Source of the DNA: Candidatus Haliotispira prima
GTDB taxonomy: Bacteria > Spirochaetota > Spirochaetia > SP-2023
Length of the DNA: 64,000 nt
Assembly (NCBI GenBank): GCA_029867005.1
Contig: CP123443.1
Span: 1,178,001 to 1,242,000 of the forward strand
Direction of reading: 5' to 3'
Under the pieces are notes generated by a model that had not been told where the DNA came from, did no database searches, and saw only the letters and a list, made by a program, of their open reading frames with translations. The position numbers were made by a program, and so were the translations under genes. Below, in pieces: positions 53,683 through 63,929 of this stretch. Each line of letters opens with the position of its first letter. Within the stretch, counting starts at the first letter, position 1.

Positions 53683-54804
53683 CTAAAAACGAAACCCCGC
53701 CGTGGCCTCAAGTGCCCAATCCATGAAGCTGAATCGAGCGTAGTCGGCCCAAAAGAAAGCGGAAAGGTTGAGAACCAAATGCTTGCCGGTGTTGTACTCC
53801 AGTTTCACTGCTGCGCCAAATAGCGCATACCATGTCGACAGATACAGTTGGAAGGTACCTTCTCTATTCTCTGTCAGGTCCGACGTTATCGCATCGAGAA
53901 GGCCGGAATCCTGAATGTGACTCATCGGCCCGAAAAATATCACGTATGGGGTACCTTGATAGCTAATGAGGGAAGCCTGGCGGAAGAGGGACAAGGGAGA
54001 CAGGTTCGCCGTGATGTAGAATCCGGGTGATAGTTTAAATTTGTAACCGACATCAAGAGAATACATTTGGGTATCGGGAATACTGTAAATTTCCAGATTG
54101 CTGTCGATATGCAACCGTAGCGCGGACGAAGCGAATACTTCGCTCTGAACGCCGAAATACAACCCGGAACGTCCAATATTTTTATAACCTGCCCGAAGCC
54201 TGGCGATAGAAGAATATGTGAGTGCATAATGATTAAACTGCAACTCTCCGGCTGCGCCCGGAAGGTCCCAAACTTGGACCGGCAAACCGGTAGAATATAT
54301 TTCTACATATATGTTCCGGCTCAAATCTTTGGGGGGGAGAGGTGAAACCTCTCCGGGTTCCGGGATCAGCACCTCGATCGACACCTCTTCCGGGACCTTC
54401 TCCGTGTCTTTTACTTCTTCCGCAACAATATTTTCCGGGACAGTATCCTCTGTAACCACCGGAATCGGCTCCGGTTCCGGTGGCGGAGCCGCCTCTATGC
54501 GGAACGGAGTCCAATCACTGATATTTTCCGGTTGGCCCCAACGGTTCAGCGTCAAGATCCTCAGACGATACTCACCCGGTTCGACATAAAAGCTAAATGG
54601 AGGCCGCCGTACTTGTTCGTAAACCACCCTGTTTCCGCTTTTCGAGTTTTGTACCTCTAAGATATAGCCGCTGCTGTTTGGTGCCTCCTGCCAGCGCACT
54701 TCTTTTTGCACCGGCTCAGCCGGCAAGGCAAACGATGGTCGAAACACTAAGAACAAAAAACTCCCCAAGGCGTAATACCTGTGGAACAAAGTACCATATT
54801 TCAC
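53683..54804 (-). CDS. Secreted protein with a C-terminal beta-barrel
   Basis: This 373-residue protein has a signal peptide (residues about 1-28, ending SFALPAEP). A fibronectin-type III-like domain follows (QEAPNSSGYILEVQNS ... YEPGEYRLRILTLNRWGQPENISDW). A Pro/Glu-rich linker (about 130-185) leads to a C-terminal region of alternating hydrophobic strands (residues 190-373) that ends in FRF, as in outer-membrane barrels. It is the last gene of the cyclase-FecR operon (15 bp downstream). In other spirochaetes the homologous neighbours are also annotated as hypothetical. Confidence 0.75.
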   Translation of the reverse strand: MKYGTLFHRYYALGSFLFLVFRPSFALPAEPVQKEVRWQEAPNSSGYILEVQNSKSGNRVVYEQVRRPPFSFYVEPGEYRLRILTLNRWGQPENISDWTPFRIEAAPPPEPEPIPVVTEDTVPENIVAEEVKDTEKVPEEVSIEVLIPEPGEVSPLPPKDLSRNIYVEIYSTGLPVQVWDLPGAAGELQFNHYALTYSSIARLRAGYKNIGRSGLYFGVQSEVFASSALRLHIDSNLEIYSIPDTQMYSLDVGYKFKLSPGFYITANLSPLSLFRQASLISYQGTPYVIFFGPMSHIQDSGLLDAITSDLTENREGTFQLYLSTWYALFGAAVKLEYNTGKHLVLNLSAFFWADYARFSFMDWALEATAGFRF

Positions 54805-54819
54805 AAAATCACCCGAGCC

Positions 54820-56982
54820 CTAAAATATCTCAATTTGAGTTGCTTTGCGAACGGGGGTGCGCTGCAATTCAAAATTGCCGCTTCCGGTCTCCGAGGCGGC
54901 AATTTCCTCGCCATCTATTTTGAGAAAAGCAGTTAATGAATAGCGGTAGGGGCCCAACGGCCAAGCCAGCACATTTCTTTCTTCTTTGTACAGTCCGGCT
55001 ACGTCCCACGTTTTGGCCTTCCACGGAACTCTTTCGGGCGTAATGGTCAAACGATAGAATTCTGCGCCGCTTACCGGGCTCCAACCAAAGCTTAGAGACC
55101 CGTAGATTGCCAAGTCAACCGTACCCAGAGTAACAGGCCCTTTGACCACCGGGGCCAGGGCCAGCCTAAGTCCGATCCTGAAGTTGTTGACCGGGCCGGA
55201 GACCAGCTTATTTCTGTCCTCACCCAAGAGACTGACTCGGCTATAATAAGTACCCACGCCCCAATCGCCGGGCACAACCAAAAACGTTTGGGGAGTCTCC
55301 TGCTCAAAGACGTTTCGGGCAAAACTCTCGTCTTTGGCAATTTCGAGCAAATACGACGATCCGTAGTTCATGTCCCGCCAACGAAAATAGACGACAGGGT
55401 CTGCATCTTGGTAAAGCGCATTCTTTTCCGGACTGAGCAAACTGATGGAACCAAAGCTTTGTACCGTAAACTCTCGGGACTGCGATATCACGGCCTCCCC
55501 TTTGTTCAATGCGGTAATACGGATCTCGTATTTCCCTTGGTCCAAGTCTTTTGATAAGTTGAGGTGAGTACCCTCGACAATTTCGCTCTGCACCACATCG
55601 CCATTCTGAGAGACTTCCGCCAGATAGTTTTTTAATTCTCCGACAGGACCCCAAGTGATAATCCGGCCCTTTCTCGCCAAGGCATACTGAGAAACCTCGG
55701 TATTGTCCAATCGAATTTCCGGCTTGGAAAGGTTTTCCAACTGCAACTTTACGATGCGGAAGCTGCTGCGGTTTCCCTTAACTCGCGTTTGGAATGCCGG
55801 GATGACCCCTTCTACTTCCCAAAGATAATCACCTTCGGCCAACCCTTGAGTGACAGAAATGGAGGAGTTTTGTGTAGAGATGCTCCGGATTGGTGTTTCC
55901 GGCTGTTCAGCGGTAAAGATTTCGACATTATAGGACGTGGCATTAGCGGAGTCCTGCCACTGCAAATAAATCGAGGGTGGGTTCTCGACAAAGGAGAACA
56001 CCCTGTACTGTTCCGGTGCCAACGGGTCCGGTTTCCGACCTTTCACAAGACTGAACGTTGCCACAGGGCTCTTGTTTTGCTCGCTACTGATACGCCAATA
56101 CCAAGTACCGGGCCGTAACTCCGTTTGAAATACGCCCGGTACGGTCACAGAAAATATCTGCAACCCTTGGCTGAAATCCACAGATGGGGCAATCTCAATA
56201 TTTGAAGCCCGAAACTTATTGGAGATCCATTGAAACCGAATGGGAAGGGTTTCGGAGAACATGAGTTCCAGCGAGGCCGGCTCCGGGCTGAGCACTTGGA
56301 ACGGCGTTTCTTCCACCCTCACCTCCTCATCTCCTTGCTGTCTCAGACTCTGATTTTGGGCCAGGACAGTCTGTCCTTTTTCTTCACCTTTTGAGCTTTC
56401 AAAAATAGCCGAACCTTCAAGCACATCTACCTGCAAACCATTTTCTCCCCAAGCGACCGATGCGCTGCCGCCACTTTCAATTTTAAGCGTGCCGACGGCA
56501 CTCTCAACTTCAACGGGTACATCCCCGGGTGCGGAAATCAGGGATAATTTCCCCTTGGCCAGATTCAAAGAAAGTTTGTTTTCATCAATAATTATCGTTG
56601 CCAACGAAGAATCGTTCAACACCAGTTTAGTGCCGTTATCCAGTGATATTCTGGCCTGAGAACCTTCTTCTGTTCGGATACTGTCATAGTTATATATTCG
56701 ATCCGGAGCCCCGATACTCGACCAAACAACCTCTCCTCCCACCTTGCGCTCTACCCGTCTTTCCCGAAATGACAGCTTGGCTACGGGCTCTCCCGCAGGA
56801 CCGTGACTACTGTCAACCAAATTCTTCCAAAGCAAAAACACCAGAGTTAGAAGCAGACAACCTACTATTCCAAAGAACAACAGGTCCTTCCGCCACGTAC
56901 CGGGAATCTTGATCGCGACTCCGACATCTGAACTGAGTTCAACCGATTCTCTCACCACCATCCCGGATACCACACGATTCAA
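54820..56982 (-). CDS. FecR-domain protein with fibronectin-like repeats
   Basis: This 720-residue protein has one membrane-spanning segment (about residues 33-52). A FecR domain follows at about 80-210 (RTEEGSQARISLDNGTKLVLNDSS, LAKGKLSLISA, VESAVGTLKIESGGSASVAWGENG). Then come three to four Ig/fibronectin-like repeats, each with an aromatic 'YxWRI/YLWEVEG' type turn (for example GTWYWRISSEQN, DYLWEVEGV). FecR domains usually act as periplasmic signal transducers or structural modules. It sits between the cyclase and the barrel protein, so it may link envelope state with cyclic-nucleotide signalling, which is inference. Confidence 0.85.
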   Translation of the reverse strand: MNRVVSGMVVRESVELSSDVGVAIKIPGTWRKDLLFFGIVGCLLLTLVFLLWKNLVDSSHGPAGEPVAKLSFRERRVERKVGGEVVWSSIGAPDRIYNYDSIRTEEGSQARISLDNGTKLVLNDSSLATIIIDENKLSLNLAKGKLSLISAPGDVPVEVESAVGTLKIESGGSASVAWGENGLQVDVLEGSAIFESSKGEEKGQTVLAQNQSLRQQGDEEVRVEETPFQVLSPEPASLELMFSETLPIRFQWISNKFRASNIEIAPSVDFSQGLQIFSVTVPGVFQTELRPGTWYWRISSEQNKSPVATFSLVKGRKPDPLAPEQYRVFSFVENPPSIYLQWQDSANATSYNVEIFTAEQPETPIRSISTQNSSISVTQGLAEGDYLWEVEGVIPAFQTRVKGNRSSFRIVKLQLENLSKPEIRLDNTEVSQYALARKGRIITWGPVGELKNYLAEVSQNGDVVQSEIVEGTHLNLSKDLDQGKYEIRITALNKGEAVISQSREFTVQSFGSISLLSPEKNALYQDADPVVYFRWRDMNYGSSYLLEIAKDESFARNVFEQETPQTFLVVPGDWGVGTYYSRVSLLGEDRNKLVSGPVNNFRIGLRLALAPVVKGPVTLGTVDLAIYGSLSFGWSPVSGAEFYRLTITPERVPWKAKTWDVAGLYKEERNVLAWPLGPYRYSLTAFLKIDGEEIAASETGSGNFELQRTPVRKATQIEIF

Positions 56983-57097
56983 CAGGTGTATACGGATCGG
57001 TCGGAAAACTCCGGCTCCGATTCATATTTGCACAAAACAAGTTTTTGAATACTCAAAATGTGCCGCACGCACCATTCCTCCCCTTCAAACAAAAAAC

Positions 57098-59422
57098 TCA
57101 CGACTCCAACACTTTCTGTTTTAACTGCGACAATTCTGATGCCACTTCTTCCGCCGGGATTTGGCCAAGTTCCAAGGCTGTCTTCAACGCAAGTAGCTTG
57201 TGGTAGCGCTCCTTTTCTATTTTTTGCCGCTCTTCCGCCGAATCATTGCTGTAATGCCCGATATCGCTCTTCTTGATTTCCCGAAGTCTTTGGGCCGCAT
57301 ATGTCGGCGCAACTTCTTTTTTGGCAACCGCCTCTCGCAGCATCAATAGTTCGTTCGCAATGTGGGCGCGGTCTCCATTTTCTACCGGGTTTGGAGAAAC
57401 CAATTTGGCATCATGGATAAAACCGGCCTGTTCAAATTCGGCTTGGTCCGCTTTTGCTGTGGGCGGTAAAGTCACATTCGGAGTTTCTAAATTAGAGGGA
57501 GCCTCCTCGGCTTTTTCCGTTGTCGTTTTCTGAACGTTTGCCGGAACCGCACCAAACTTCTCTTCTTTTCCTTCACCATCAAATTGGGACAGATCGACAT
57601 TCTCCGTCCCCAGATATTTCCGCAACTGGTCAAGACTCTGAAATGCCTTTGGATCATCACAACGGCCTAAGACGGCGTAGATGTTTACTGGATCGACCTT
57701 TCCTTTGACCATAATTGGGGGCATTTTAGCCAAGTGATAGATACCCTTTACCAAGGCACGGGAATCCGCAGAAATCAAAATATCTGCACCAAACGGCTTG
57801 GTCAGACCCTCAATGCGGGAAGCCAGATTCACGGCATCGCCAATCACGGTATACTCCATGCGGTCTTCACTGCCAATCTGACCGGAAATCAACGGCCCGG
57901 TATTGATGCCACAACCAATTTTAATGATTGGATTTTTGTCCCCGCCCCGCCCCTGGTTGAAATGCTCCAATGCGAAACGCATCATCAGAGCACTGTCAAT
58001 GGCACTTTCGGTATCATTGCCGTGGGAAATCGGGGCACCCCAGACTGCCATAACCGCATCACCGATAAATTTGTCCACAATTCCGTGAGTCGCTTCAACG
58101 CAGCTAACCATTGCCGTCATATATTCATTTAGAAATTCAACGACTTCTTCCGGTGTCAGTTTCTCCGAAATGGCAGTAAATGAGCGTATATCGGAGAAGA
58201 ATACCGCCGCTTCTTTCCGCTCCCCGCCCAGTTGCAATGCTCCCTCCAAGGCAAGGTTGGCTACTTCTTCATTGACAAATTTCCCAAGGGCATCCTTCAT
58301 GCGATCACGTTCATTTAAGCCTTTGCCCATCTGGGTAAAAGAACGTGTCAACTGGCCAATTTCATCGTGCGAAGACGCTTTGATATTTAACAGAAATTCC
58401 CCTTTTTCGATCTTCCGGGCCGCCACTACCAGTTTTTTGATTGGGCTGGAAAGCGTCTTCGCAAACAAATAAATAATCATGACCGACAGGAACAACACGA
58501 TGCCGGTAATGCAATAATTCCGAAATCGAATCTGGTATACTGCCTGTAATATTTTATCGCGATCTGTGGTACTCACGACTCCGATGGAGCCTAAATCAAT
58601 CTTAAAAAATGAGCCAATACGGTCCATCCCTTTTTGATCTTTATATCTCATTTGGCCGTTATTGATTGGGCTTTCCAACAAGGCCCCTACGATGCCGTCC
58701 GTACGGAAGGACACATTGGTCTTCAGCAATTCCACATTTCTGTGCGCCAGCAAGTCGCCATCATGATTGACAATGTATGTTTCATATTCGCTGACCGTAT
58801 TAATCGCTTCAGTGAAAACTTCCTCACTGAGGTAAGCCAAGACAAAGTATGTCCCTCCCACATCTGTACCATTTGCATTCCGTGTGAGTGGGAACAGCAA
58901 AGCCACCGCCGGAACACCGGAGAGGGCTCTCACATTATACAGGAAGGGTGCCACGGGAGTTTCTGCAAGAAAATTGCCCTGTCTGCCAATATCGCGAAGC
59001 AGTTCCGGGTCCGTAATTCCCTCGCCATTTTCCGTATTCAGCTCATCCTTCAGCAGCCAACTCGAACCGTTCCCGCCTCCGTACACGGCAACATACAAAA
59101 TATGCTTTGAGTCGGCCAACGTTTCAGTCCGGTAAAGCTTTCCATTCTGCCCTTCTTGCCCGTTGTCTGCTCCGTCTGCCTCAAAATCATTTAGCAAACT
59201 GTTAGCCATTGCCCTCACACGGCTGATCATATAGCCGGTATCGGCCTGGACTTTGAGGGACAGCAATTTCGATTTATCTGCGGTAACTTCCTGAATACGG
59301 GCAATGGTATCCCGTTCAAAAAATACACCCGCAGCGTAGTTTGTTCCGACTAGGCTGATCAGAAGTATAAAAGACGTGATGGTAATTAGCTTAAAACCAA
59401 TTGGAATATTGACATGCTTCAT
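57098..59422 (-). CDS. Class III adenylate/guanylate cyclase with Cache-like sensor
   Basis: This 774-residue membrane protein has an N-terminal helix (about 9-30), an extracytoplasmic sensor resembling dCACHE (about 45-300; TYFVLAYLSEEVFTEAINTV region), a second helix (about 305-325), then a HAMP-like helix pair. The catalytic domain (about 405-580) has FFSDIRSFTAISEKL, with the metal Asp, and FIGDAVMAVWGAP, with the second Asp. Residues after 580 are a helical, low-complexity tail. The purine-selecting residues cannot be firmly read, so cAMP versus cGMP is not decided. It is the first gene of a three-gene operon. Confidence 0.92.
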   Translation of the reverse strand: MKHVNIPIGFKLITITSFILLISLVGTNYAAGVFFERDTIARIQEVTADKSKLLSLKVQADTGYMISRVRAMANSLLNDFEADGADNGQEGQNGKLYRTETLADSKHILYVAVYGGGNGSSWLLKDELNTENGEGITDPELLRDIGRQGNFLAETPVAPFLYNVRALSGVPAVALLFPLTRNANGTDVGGTYFVLAYLSEEVFTEAINTVSEYETYIVNHDGDLLAHRNVELLKTNVSFRTDGIVGALLESPINNGQMRYKDQKGMDRIGSFFKIDLGSIGVVSTTDRDKILQAVYQIRFRNYCITGIVLFLSVMIIYLFAKTLSSPIKKLVVAARKIEKGEFLLNIKASSHDEIGQLTRSFTQMGKGLNERDRMKDALGKFVNEEVANLALEGALQLGGERKEAAVFFSDIRSFTAISEKLTPEEVVEFLNEYMTAMVSCVEATHGIVDKFIGDAVMAVWGAPISHGNDTESAIDSALMMRFALEHFNQGRGGDKNPIIKIGCGINTGPLISGQIGSEDRMEYTVIGDAVNLASRIEGLTKPFGADILISADSRALVKGIYHLAKMPPIMVKGKVDPVNIYAVLGRCDDPKAFQSLDQLRKYLGTENVDLSQFDGEGKEEKFGAVPANVQKTTTEKAEEAPSNLETPNVTLPPTAKADQAEFEQAGFIHDAKLVSPNPVENGDRAHIANELLMLREAVAKKEVAPTYAAQRLREIKKSDIGHYSNDSAEERQKIEKERYHKLLALKTALELGQIPAEEVASELSQLKQKVLES

Positions 59423-59690
59423 ACAGGGCCTTTTAGCTAAAATCTTTTAATAATTGTATCAAAAATTTCTTTAATTTCTTTTGATCAAAATCAGAATCTC
59501 CAACGCCAACGGACGAATCAAAAGCAATATTTGGGCACGACCATAAACTTAGAGTTCCTATTATTAAAAACTGTCTAATATAATACTATTAAATAAAGTA
59601 TTGTCTATATTAAGAGGACAAAATAGTTGTTTCACTGACTCCCAAACTGACCTTATTGTCCATTATACTATTCATCTCACTGATTACAAT
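59423..59690. other. AT-rich region upstream of the cyclase
   Basis: This 268-bp AT-rich region lies between the flagellin terminator and the cyclase start. No gene. A promoter for the minus-strand cyclase operon is expected here, but several AT-rich hexamers fit equally well and I do not choose one. Confidence 0.45.
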
Positions 59691-59718
59691 AAAAAAGGCA
59701 GCGCATTCGCGCTGCCTT
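59691..59718 (-). terminator. Rho-independent terminator of flaB
   Basis: On the minus strand AAGGCAGCGC, GAAT loop, GCGCTGCCTT, followed by TTTT(T). A perfect 10-bp stem with a T-run, 44 nt after the flaB stop codon. Confidence 0.95.
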
Positions 59719-59761
59719 TAACATAAGCTGCCCTACTCAAATAATCCGGATCGCCGAATTA

Positions 59762-60640
59762 CTAGCGTAGAAGCTGGAGTACTTGCTGAGGACGTTGATT
59801 CGCCTGAGCCAGCATAGCTATCGCAGCCTGGGACTTAATTTGATCACGAGTGAAATCAACAACCCGAGCCGACATATTCGCATCCCGAATCCGGGATTCT
59901 GCGGCCTGAAGATTCTCGGAGGCCACATCGACACCCCCCTGAGCTTCTATCATGCGGTTCTGGTACGCGCCTAAGTCTGCACGCTGTTTGTTGACAATCC
60001 TCAGAGCGTTGTCCACCTGGCCGAGAGCTGTGTTTGCACCATCCGGACTGGACAAATCCACCGTATCGAGACCCAGAGTTACTGCATCCATGTTACCAAT
60101 GGAAATACTGGCACGCTGATCAGCGTTTGCACCCATGTGGATAATCAATCCTCCGCTGGCCTGAGCTGCCGGCTGAGCCTGGCCACTGGCAGCTTCCACA
60201 GCTGCCTGCACACCGCCGGAGAATGTACCGTCGAGCATATTCATACCGTTAAACTGAGCTTGTTCAGCAATGCGGGTCACTTCATCGACCAACTGACTGA
60301 CCTCAACCTGAATCTGACTCCGGTCTTCCTGCTGATAGATACCATTTGCAGATTGAACGGCAAGCACACGCAGACGCTGTAAAATGCTGGTTGTCTCATT
60401 CAGGTGACCTTCTGTGGCCTGAATGAAAGAAACACCGTCCTGAATATTCCGACTCGCCTGATTCAGACCGGAGATCTGAGCGCGCATTTTCTCGGAAATG
60501 GCAAGCCCGGCAGCATCATCAGACGCATGGTTAATACGCACACCGGAAGAAAGACGTTCCATGCCCTTCGTTGCCGACGCATCGTTGATTCCCTGAACAC
60601 GAGAAGTATTCAGAGCACTAAGGTTGTGATTAATAATCAT
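59762..60640 (-). CDS. flaB: Periplasmic-flagellar core flagellin FlaB
   Basis: The Met at 60640 ([42 protein letters not shown]...) is the canonical spirochaete FlaB start, preceded by TAGGAG. This gives 292 residues. The N-terminal and C-terminal helical domains are well conserved ([46 protein letters not shown]). The middle is short and variable. The last residues are [13 protein letters not shown]. FlaB proteins form the core of the periplasmic flagellum. It stands alone with its own terminator and probably its own promoter (TATAAT at 60734-60739 on the minus strand). Confidence 0.97.
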   Translation of the reverse strand: MIINHNLSALNTSRVQGINDASATKGMERLSSGVRINHASDDAAGLAISEKMRAQISGLNQASRNIQDGVSFIQATEGHLNETTSILQRLRVLAVQSANGIYQQEDRSQIQVEVSQLVDEVTRIAEQAQFNGMNMLDGTFSGGVQAAVEAASGQAQPAAQASGGLIIHMGANADQRASISIGNMDAVTLGLDTVDLSSPDGANTALGQVDNALRIVNKQRADLGAYQNRMIEAQGGVDVASENLQAAESRIRDANMSARVVDFTRDQIKSQAAIAMLAQANQRPQQVLQLLR

Positions 60641-60733
60641 AACTACACAACTCCTAACAGATAAGATACTCTCTCTTACATGAGGGAGCGTTATGGAGAA
60701 TCTGCCCAATAAACAGAGTGAAACCTAACCCCA

Positions 60734-60739
60734 ATTATA
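60734..60739 (-). promoter_or_regulatory. Putative -10 box of flaB
   Basis: TATAAT on the minus strand, about 94 nt upstream of the flaB ATG. No good -35 hexamer lies at 17 nt. A sigma28-type GCCGATAA sequence was not found. Confidence 0.4.
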
Positions 60740-61059
60740 CACGGTTTTACTTATTTTACCGCTACAAAGGCATTTATTTAATATTTTTGAACACAACCAA
60801 TATTGGACAGCCGAAACCAGTATAGAGAATCTATCCCGGTTCGTCAAATCCCGCACAGAAATTACTTCTCTTATTTTGGCCTTACCATTATATTCTTATT
60901 ATCTGTCGTTTCTCCAACACAGCAAGCTGTGTTTTCGCTTCCAAGGCCCTGTTCAGAAGTCTCTCCGGGAGTCTTCAAGGCCTTCAAACTGCAAACCGGA
61001 TTCTAAACAGGTTCCGGTTTTGCTGCAAGAGTGCCGACTATTTTCCAAAGAGGACCTCC
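60740..61059. other. Intergenic region between flaB and the delta'-like gene
   Basis: About 320 bp, AT-rich near flaB and less so towards the plus-strand gene. No gene is supported. The ribosome site AAAGAGG (61046-61052) precedes the GTG start of the next gene. Confidence 0.5.
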
Positions 61060-62349
61060 GTGTTTGATAATATTTTATTTCAAAAAGATACCTGTACAGA
61101 GTTAAAAAAAGATATTTTGGAAAATACTCTGGCACCTTCCATGCTTATACACGGGGCAGCCCTTAGCGGGAAAACCACGCTGGCTTTGGAACTGGCCCGA
61201 GTCCTCACCTGCCGGGAACGCGACGAACTTGGCCGGTGGACTTGCAGTTGCTGGTCTTGCCGGCAGCAACGCGAGCTGTCCCAAAATCAGGTATTGGTAC
61301 TTGGCAGCTCCGATTTTCGTACTGAAATCAAAGTCTGCCGAAAATACTTTGATCAAGCTCGGGAAAACCAGTTGGAATCCAAGCACCTCAAAATATTGCT
61401 GCTGGTCTGGCTTCGCAGCCTTCACAAGGTTCTCAAACGTTACGACGAAGCCCTGTGGAAGGATGGGAAGACGAAAACGGACAAAGAGCGCAAGGCTCGG
61501 AAAGTCCAGGAGGAATTTGTCGAGTTGCTGGCAAAATTGCGTCCCGGAGATATCTTTGGCCAAAAAGGTACAGAAGAGACGAAAAAAACAATGGCGCAGA
61601 GCCGCGAGATTATTTTTCAGGACAAAAAACTTTTGGATAAAGACTTAGACCGCTGTCAAGAATTGGCAGATATCCTGATTGCCGCCATTCCGCAAGGGAT
61701 ACCGGTGCAGCAGATCCGTCAGCTCCAGCAGTGGAGCTACCGGACCAGCGAAACTTGTAAAGTGGCCATTCTCGAAAACGTGGATGCGATGAACCAGGCT
61801 GCTTCCAATGCCATGCTCAAACTGCTGGAAGAACCACCCCACAATTGTTATTTTATCCTGACTACCCGACGAAAACAGGGCTTGCTCCCTACCGTTCTGT
61901 CCCGGCTGCGGTTGTTTGGGCTGCGCGAACGCAGTGAAACAGAAGAGCGGAAAATTGTGCAAAAGGTCTTTCGCACGTCCGGCACGGAGACTCTGAGAGA
62001 ACTATTTTTGACGGGCGAACAGGATTTCTCACAGATTCAGGCCGAATGTGCCCTGTTTATGCAATCCTTGCTGGAAAAACGTCCGTTTTTTATGATTAAG
62101 TCGAGCTTTGATAAATTACACTTGGAGGCATTCCTGCAAAACCTCGGCTTGGCCCTCCAAAAAGAATGTATAGAGCAGCACCGCAAGGCCGAAGGGCCGC
62201 TTGCAGAACATAACTTCTTCTGGTATCAACGCTTTTTGCAACTCGGTCGCAAAGCCATAGAGCAACATAAAATATACCATGATCCTGCGATACTCCTGCT
62301 GCAAAATCTGTATCTGGAACTTTTGCATGAGGGCAGTACAGAGAACTAG
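61060..62349 (+). CDS. DNA polymerase III delta'/gamma-like clamp-loader subunit
   Basis: The start is GTG at 61060, with AGAGGA upstream; 429 residues. An AAA+ ATPase-like N-terminus has GAALSGKTT (degenerate P-loop). A zinc-binding cluster follows (CRERDELGRWTCSCWSC: a set of Cys as in HolB/DnaX). Residues about 235-265 have the sensor region VDAMNQAASNAMLKLLEEPP, then ILTTRRKQGLLPTVLSRLRLFGLRE, typical for delta'/tau (the conserved SRC is here SRLR). The low-complexity insert after residue 125 is Lys/Asp-rich. The Walker B-like ILENVDAMN is present. It loads the sliding clamp as part of the replisome. It could be the delta' subunit (HolB), but a gamma/tau assignment cannot be excluded. Confidence 0.8.
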   Translation: MFDNILFQKDTCTELKKDILENTLAPSMLIHGAALSGKTTLALELARVLTCRERDELGRWTCSCWSCRQQRELSQNQVLVLGSSDFRTEIKVCRKYFDQARENQLESKHLKILLLVWLRSLHKVLKRYDEALWKDGKTKTDKERKARKVQEEFVELLAKLRPGDIFGQKGTEETKKTMAQSREIIFQDKKLLDKDLDRCQELADILIAAIPQGIPVQQIRQLQQWSYRTSETCKVAILENVDAMNQAASNAMLKLLEEPPHNCYFILTTRRKQGLLPTVLSRLRLFGLRERSETEERKIVQKVFRTSGTETLRELFLTGEQDFSQIQAECALFMQSLLEKRPFFMIKSSFDKLHLEAFLQNLGLALQKECIEQHRKAEGPLAEHNFFWYQRFLQLGRKAIEQHKIYHDPAILLLQNLYLELLHEGSTEN

Positions 62350-62509
62350 ACCAAATTGGGAGGAAAGTACGGCGTATAAAAAGGTACAGCAAATATTTGC
62401 ACTTCTTTGCACTTCGCGCGAAATCTTCGGGCGGGCCCGGGTCCTGCGTCGGTCAGAGATTTTGCCAACAATACTGACGATGCCGACTTGAGAAACAGGG
62501 TGTGACGAT

Positions 62510-63814
62510 ATGGCATTTTTTAGTGACCGCAATAATATTTTCAGCAGCTCCGGAGAACGCCTCAAACGAAGTAAGCGTTTGGGCAAAGAACAATTACAAT
62601 ATTTGGTCAAAGAACTGGGCAAGGACCTGGAGCAGGGCGAAACTCTGCTCCAATCCCTGCCAATGGGTATCATCTTATTAAATAAAGACTTCTGTTTGCA
62701 ATTGATGAATCGCGCCGCCCGGCGGTGCCCCTTGTTCTTTCTGCACCAGGTTCACCAAGTCAATGCCTTCTATGATACCCGGTATCCGATATGGCACGAC
62801 TTGAGTCATGAAGAACTTTCCCGCTGGCTGGAGAGTGAATTGCAAGGTAAGGGTGTCTCTCGGCCCCGCGAGTTCAATTATTTTGATGACAACGGCGAAC
62901 TGCGCGTAATTCTCATCGAAATATCCTCTCAAGTGCGTGACGGTGCCATTGAAGGCTGGATTATCCTGATTACGGATGTCAGTGAGTTGCGACAGCAGGA
63001 ACGCGAGGTGCGACAGCTTGCCATTTTGGCCTCACTTTCCACTGTCACGGCCGGTGTAGCTCATGAAATCAAGAATCCGTTGGCCGCGATGAGCCTCCAC
63101 GTCCAGCTAATGCAGCGTTTACTGCGCAGAACCCGACAGGCCGGAGAAGGCACAAAATCGGCAGACCCTATTTCCGGGCCTCCGCAAGAACAATTACTGG
63201 AGTATTGCGGCATTGTTCAAGAAGAAATCGAGCGTCTGAATACCTTTGTCACAGATTTTTTGCTGACCGTTCGCCCCTTGGAACTTGAACTGATAGGCCA
63301 GGACATCCGGAAAGTCGTCCAACCCTGCATAGATCTTTTACAGCCGGAGCTGGAGGATAAAGGCATTGTTCTGGAACTAAAGTTGAGAGAAGGCTTGCCA
63401 AATGTTGCCTTGGACGAATCTATGTTTCGGCGCATGCTGCTAAACCTGCTGCAAAATGCTATTCAAGCCATTGAAGACAAGACTGAGACGCTGAATAAAC
63501 AAATGCGGGATTTGTATCGTGGGCACTTGGGGCTGCAAAGCTATCAAAAAAGTGACAAAGTATATCTTGAAATTACGGATAACGGTTGTGGCATGTCTGA
63601 TGAGACGCAGAAAAAAATTCTGGAGCCGTTCTTCACTACCAGACCCAAGGGCTCCGGATTGGGCATGACTATGGTCCTCCGTATTTTGCAAACGCATAAC
63701 GGAGACTTGCAGATACAAACCAAAGAAGGCGTGGGAACCGTCCTGCGCATTGCTCTACCTCTATTCCATCAGGAGCAGAAGCTGTTGATAGACCGCAACT
63801 CATTGTATAGTTAG
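62510..63814 (+). CDS. PAS-domain sensor histidine kinase
   Basis: This 434-residue soluble protein has an N-terminal PAS-like region (about 45-155; LPMGIILLNKDFCLQLMNRAARR). The HisKA dimerisation helix follows with VTAGVAHEIKNPLAAMSLHVQ (phosphorylated His in AHEIKNP), then the ATPase: NLLQNAIQAIE (N-box), ITDNGCGMSDE (G1), FFTTRPKGSGLGM (F and G2 boxes). It belongs to the NtrB/AtoS-type soluble kinases. No response regulator lies within the window. The gene begins 160 bp after the clamp-loader gene. Confidence 0.93.
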   Translation: MAFFSDRNNIFSSSGERLKRSKRLGKEQLQYLVKELGKDLEQGETLLQSLPMGIILLNKDFCLQLMNRAARRCPLFFLHQVHQVNAFYDTRYPIWHDLSHEELSRWLESELQGKGVSRPREFNYFDDNGELRVILIEISSQVRDGAIEGWIILITDVSELRQQEREVRQLAILASLSTVTAGVAHEIKNPLAAMSLHVQLMQRLLRRTRQAGEGTKSADPISGPPQEQLLEYCGIVQEEIERLNTFVTDFLLTVRPLELELIGQDIRKVVQPCIDLLQPELEDKGIVLELKLREGLPNVALDESMFRRMLLNLLQNAIQAIEDKTETLNKQMRDLYRGHLGLQSYQKSDKVYLEITDNGCGMSDETQKKILEPFFTTRPKGSGLGMTMVLRILQTHNGDLQIQTKEGVGTVLRIALPLFHQEQKLLIDRNSLYS

Positions 63815-63929
63815 ATCTTGTCAGAGATGGCAGGAAACTTCGTTTCACCGTGACATTTGACTGCCGGCAATATTTTCGATTACTTTCGGGGCAGGACCTT
63901 TTTTTCATTCGAGTTATACTTCGGGCATT

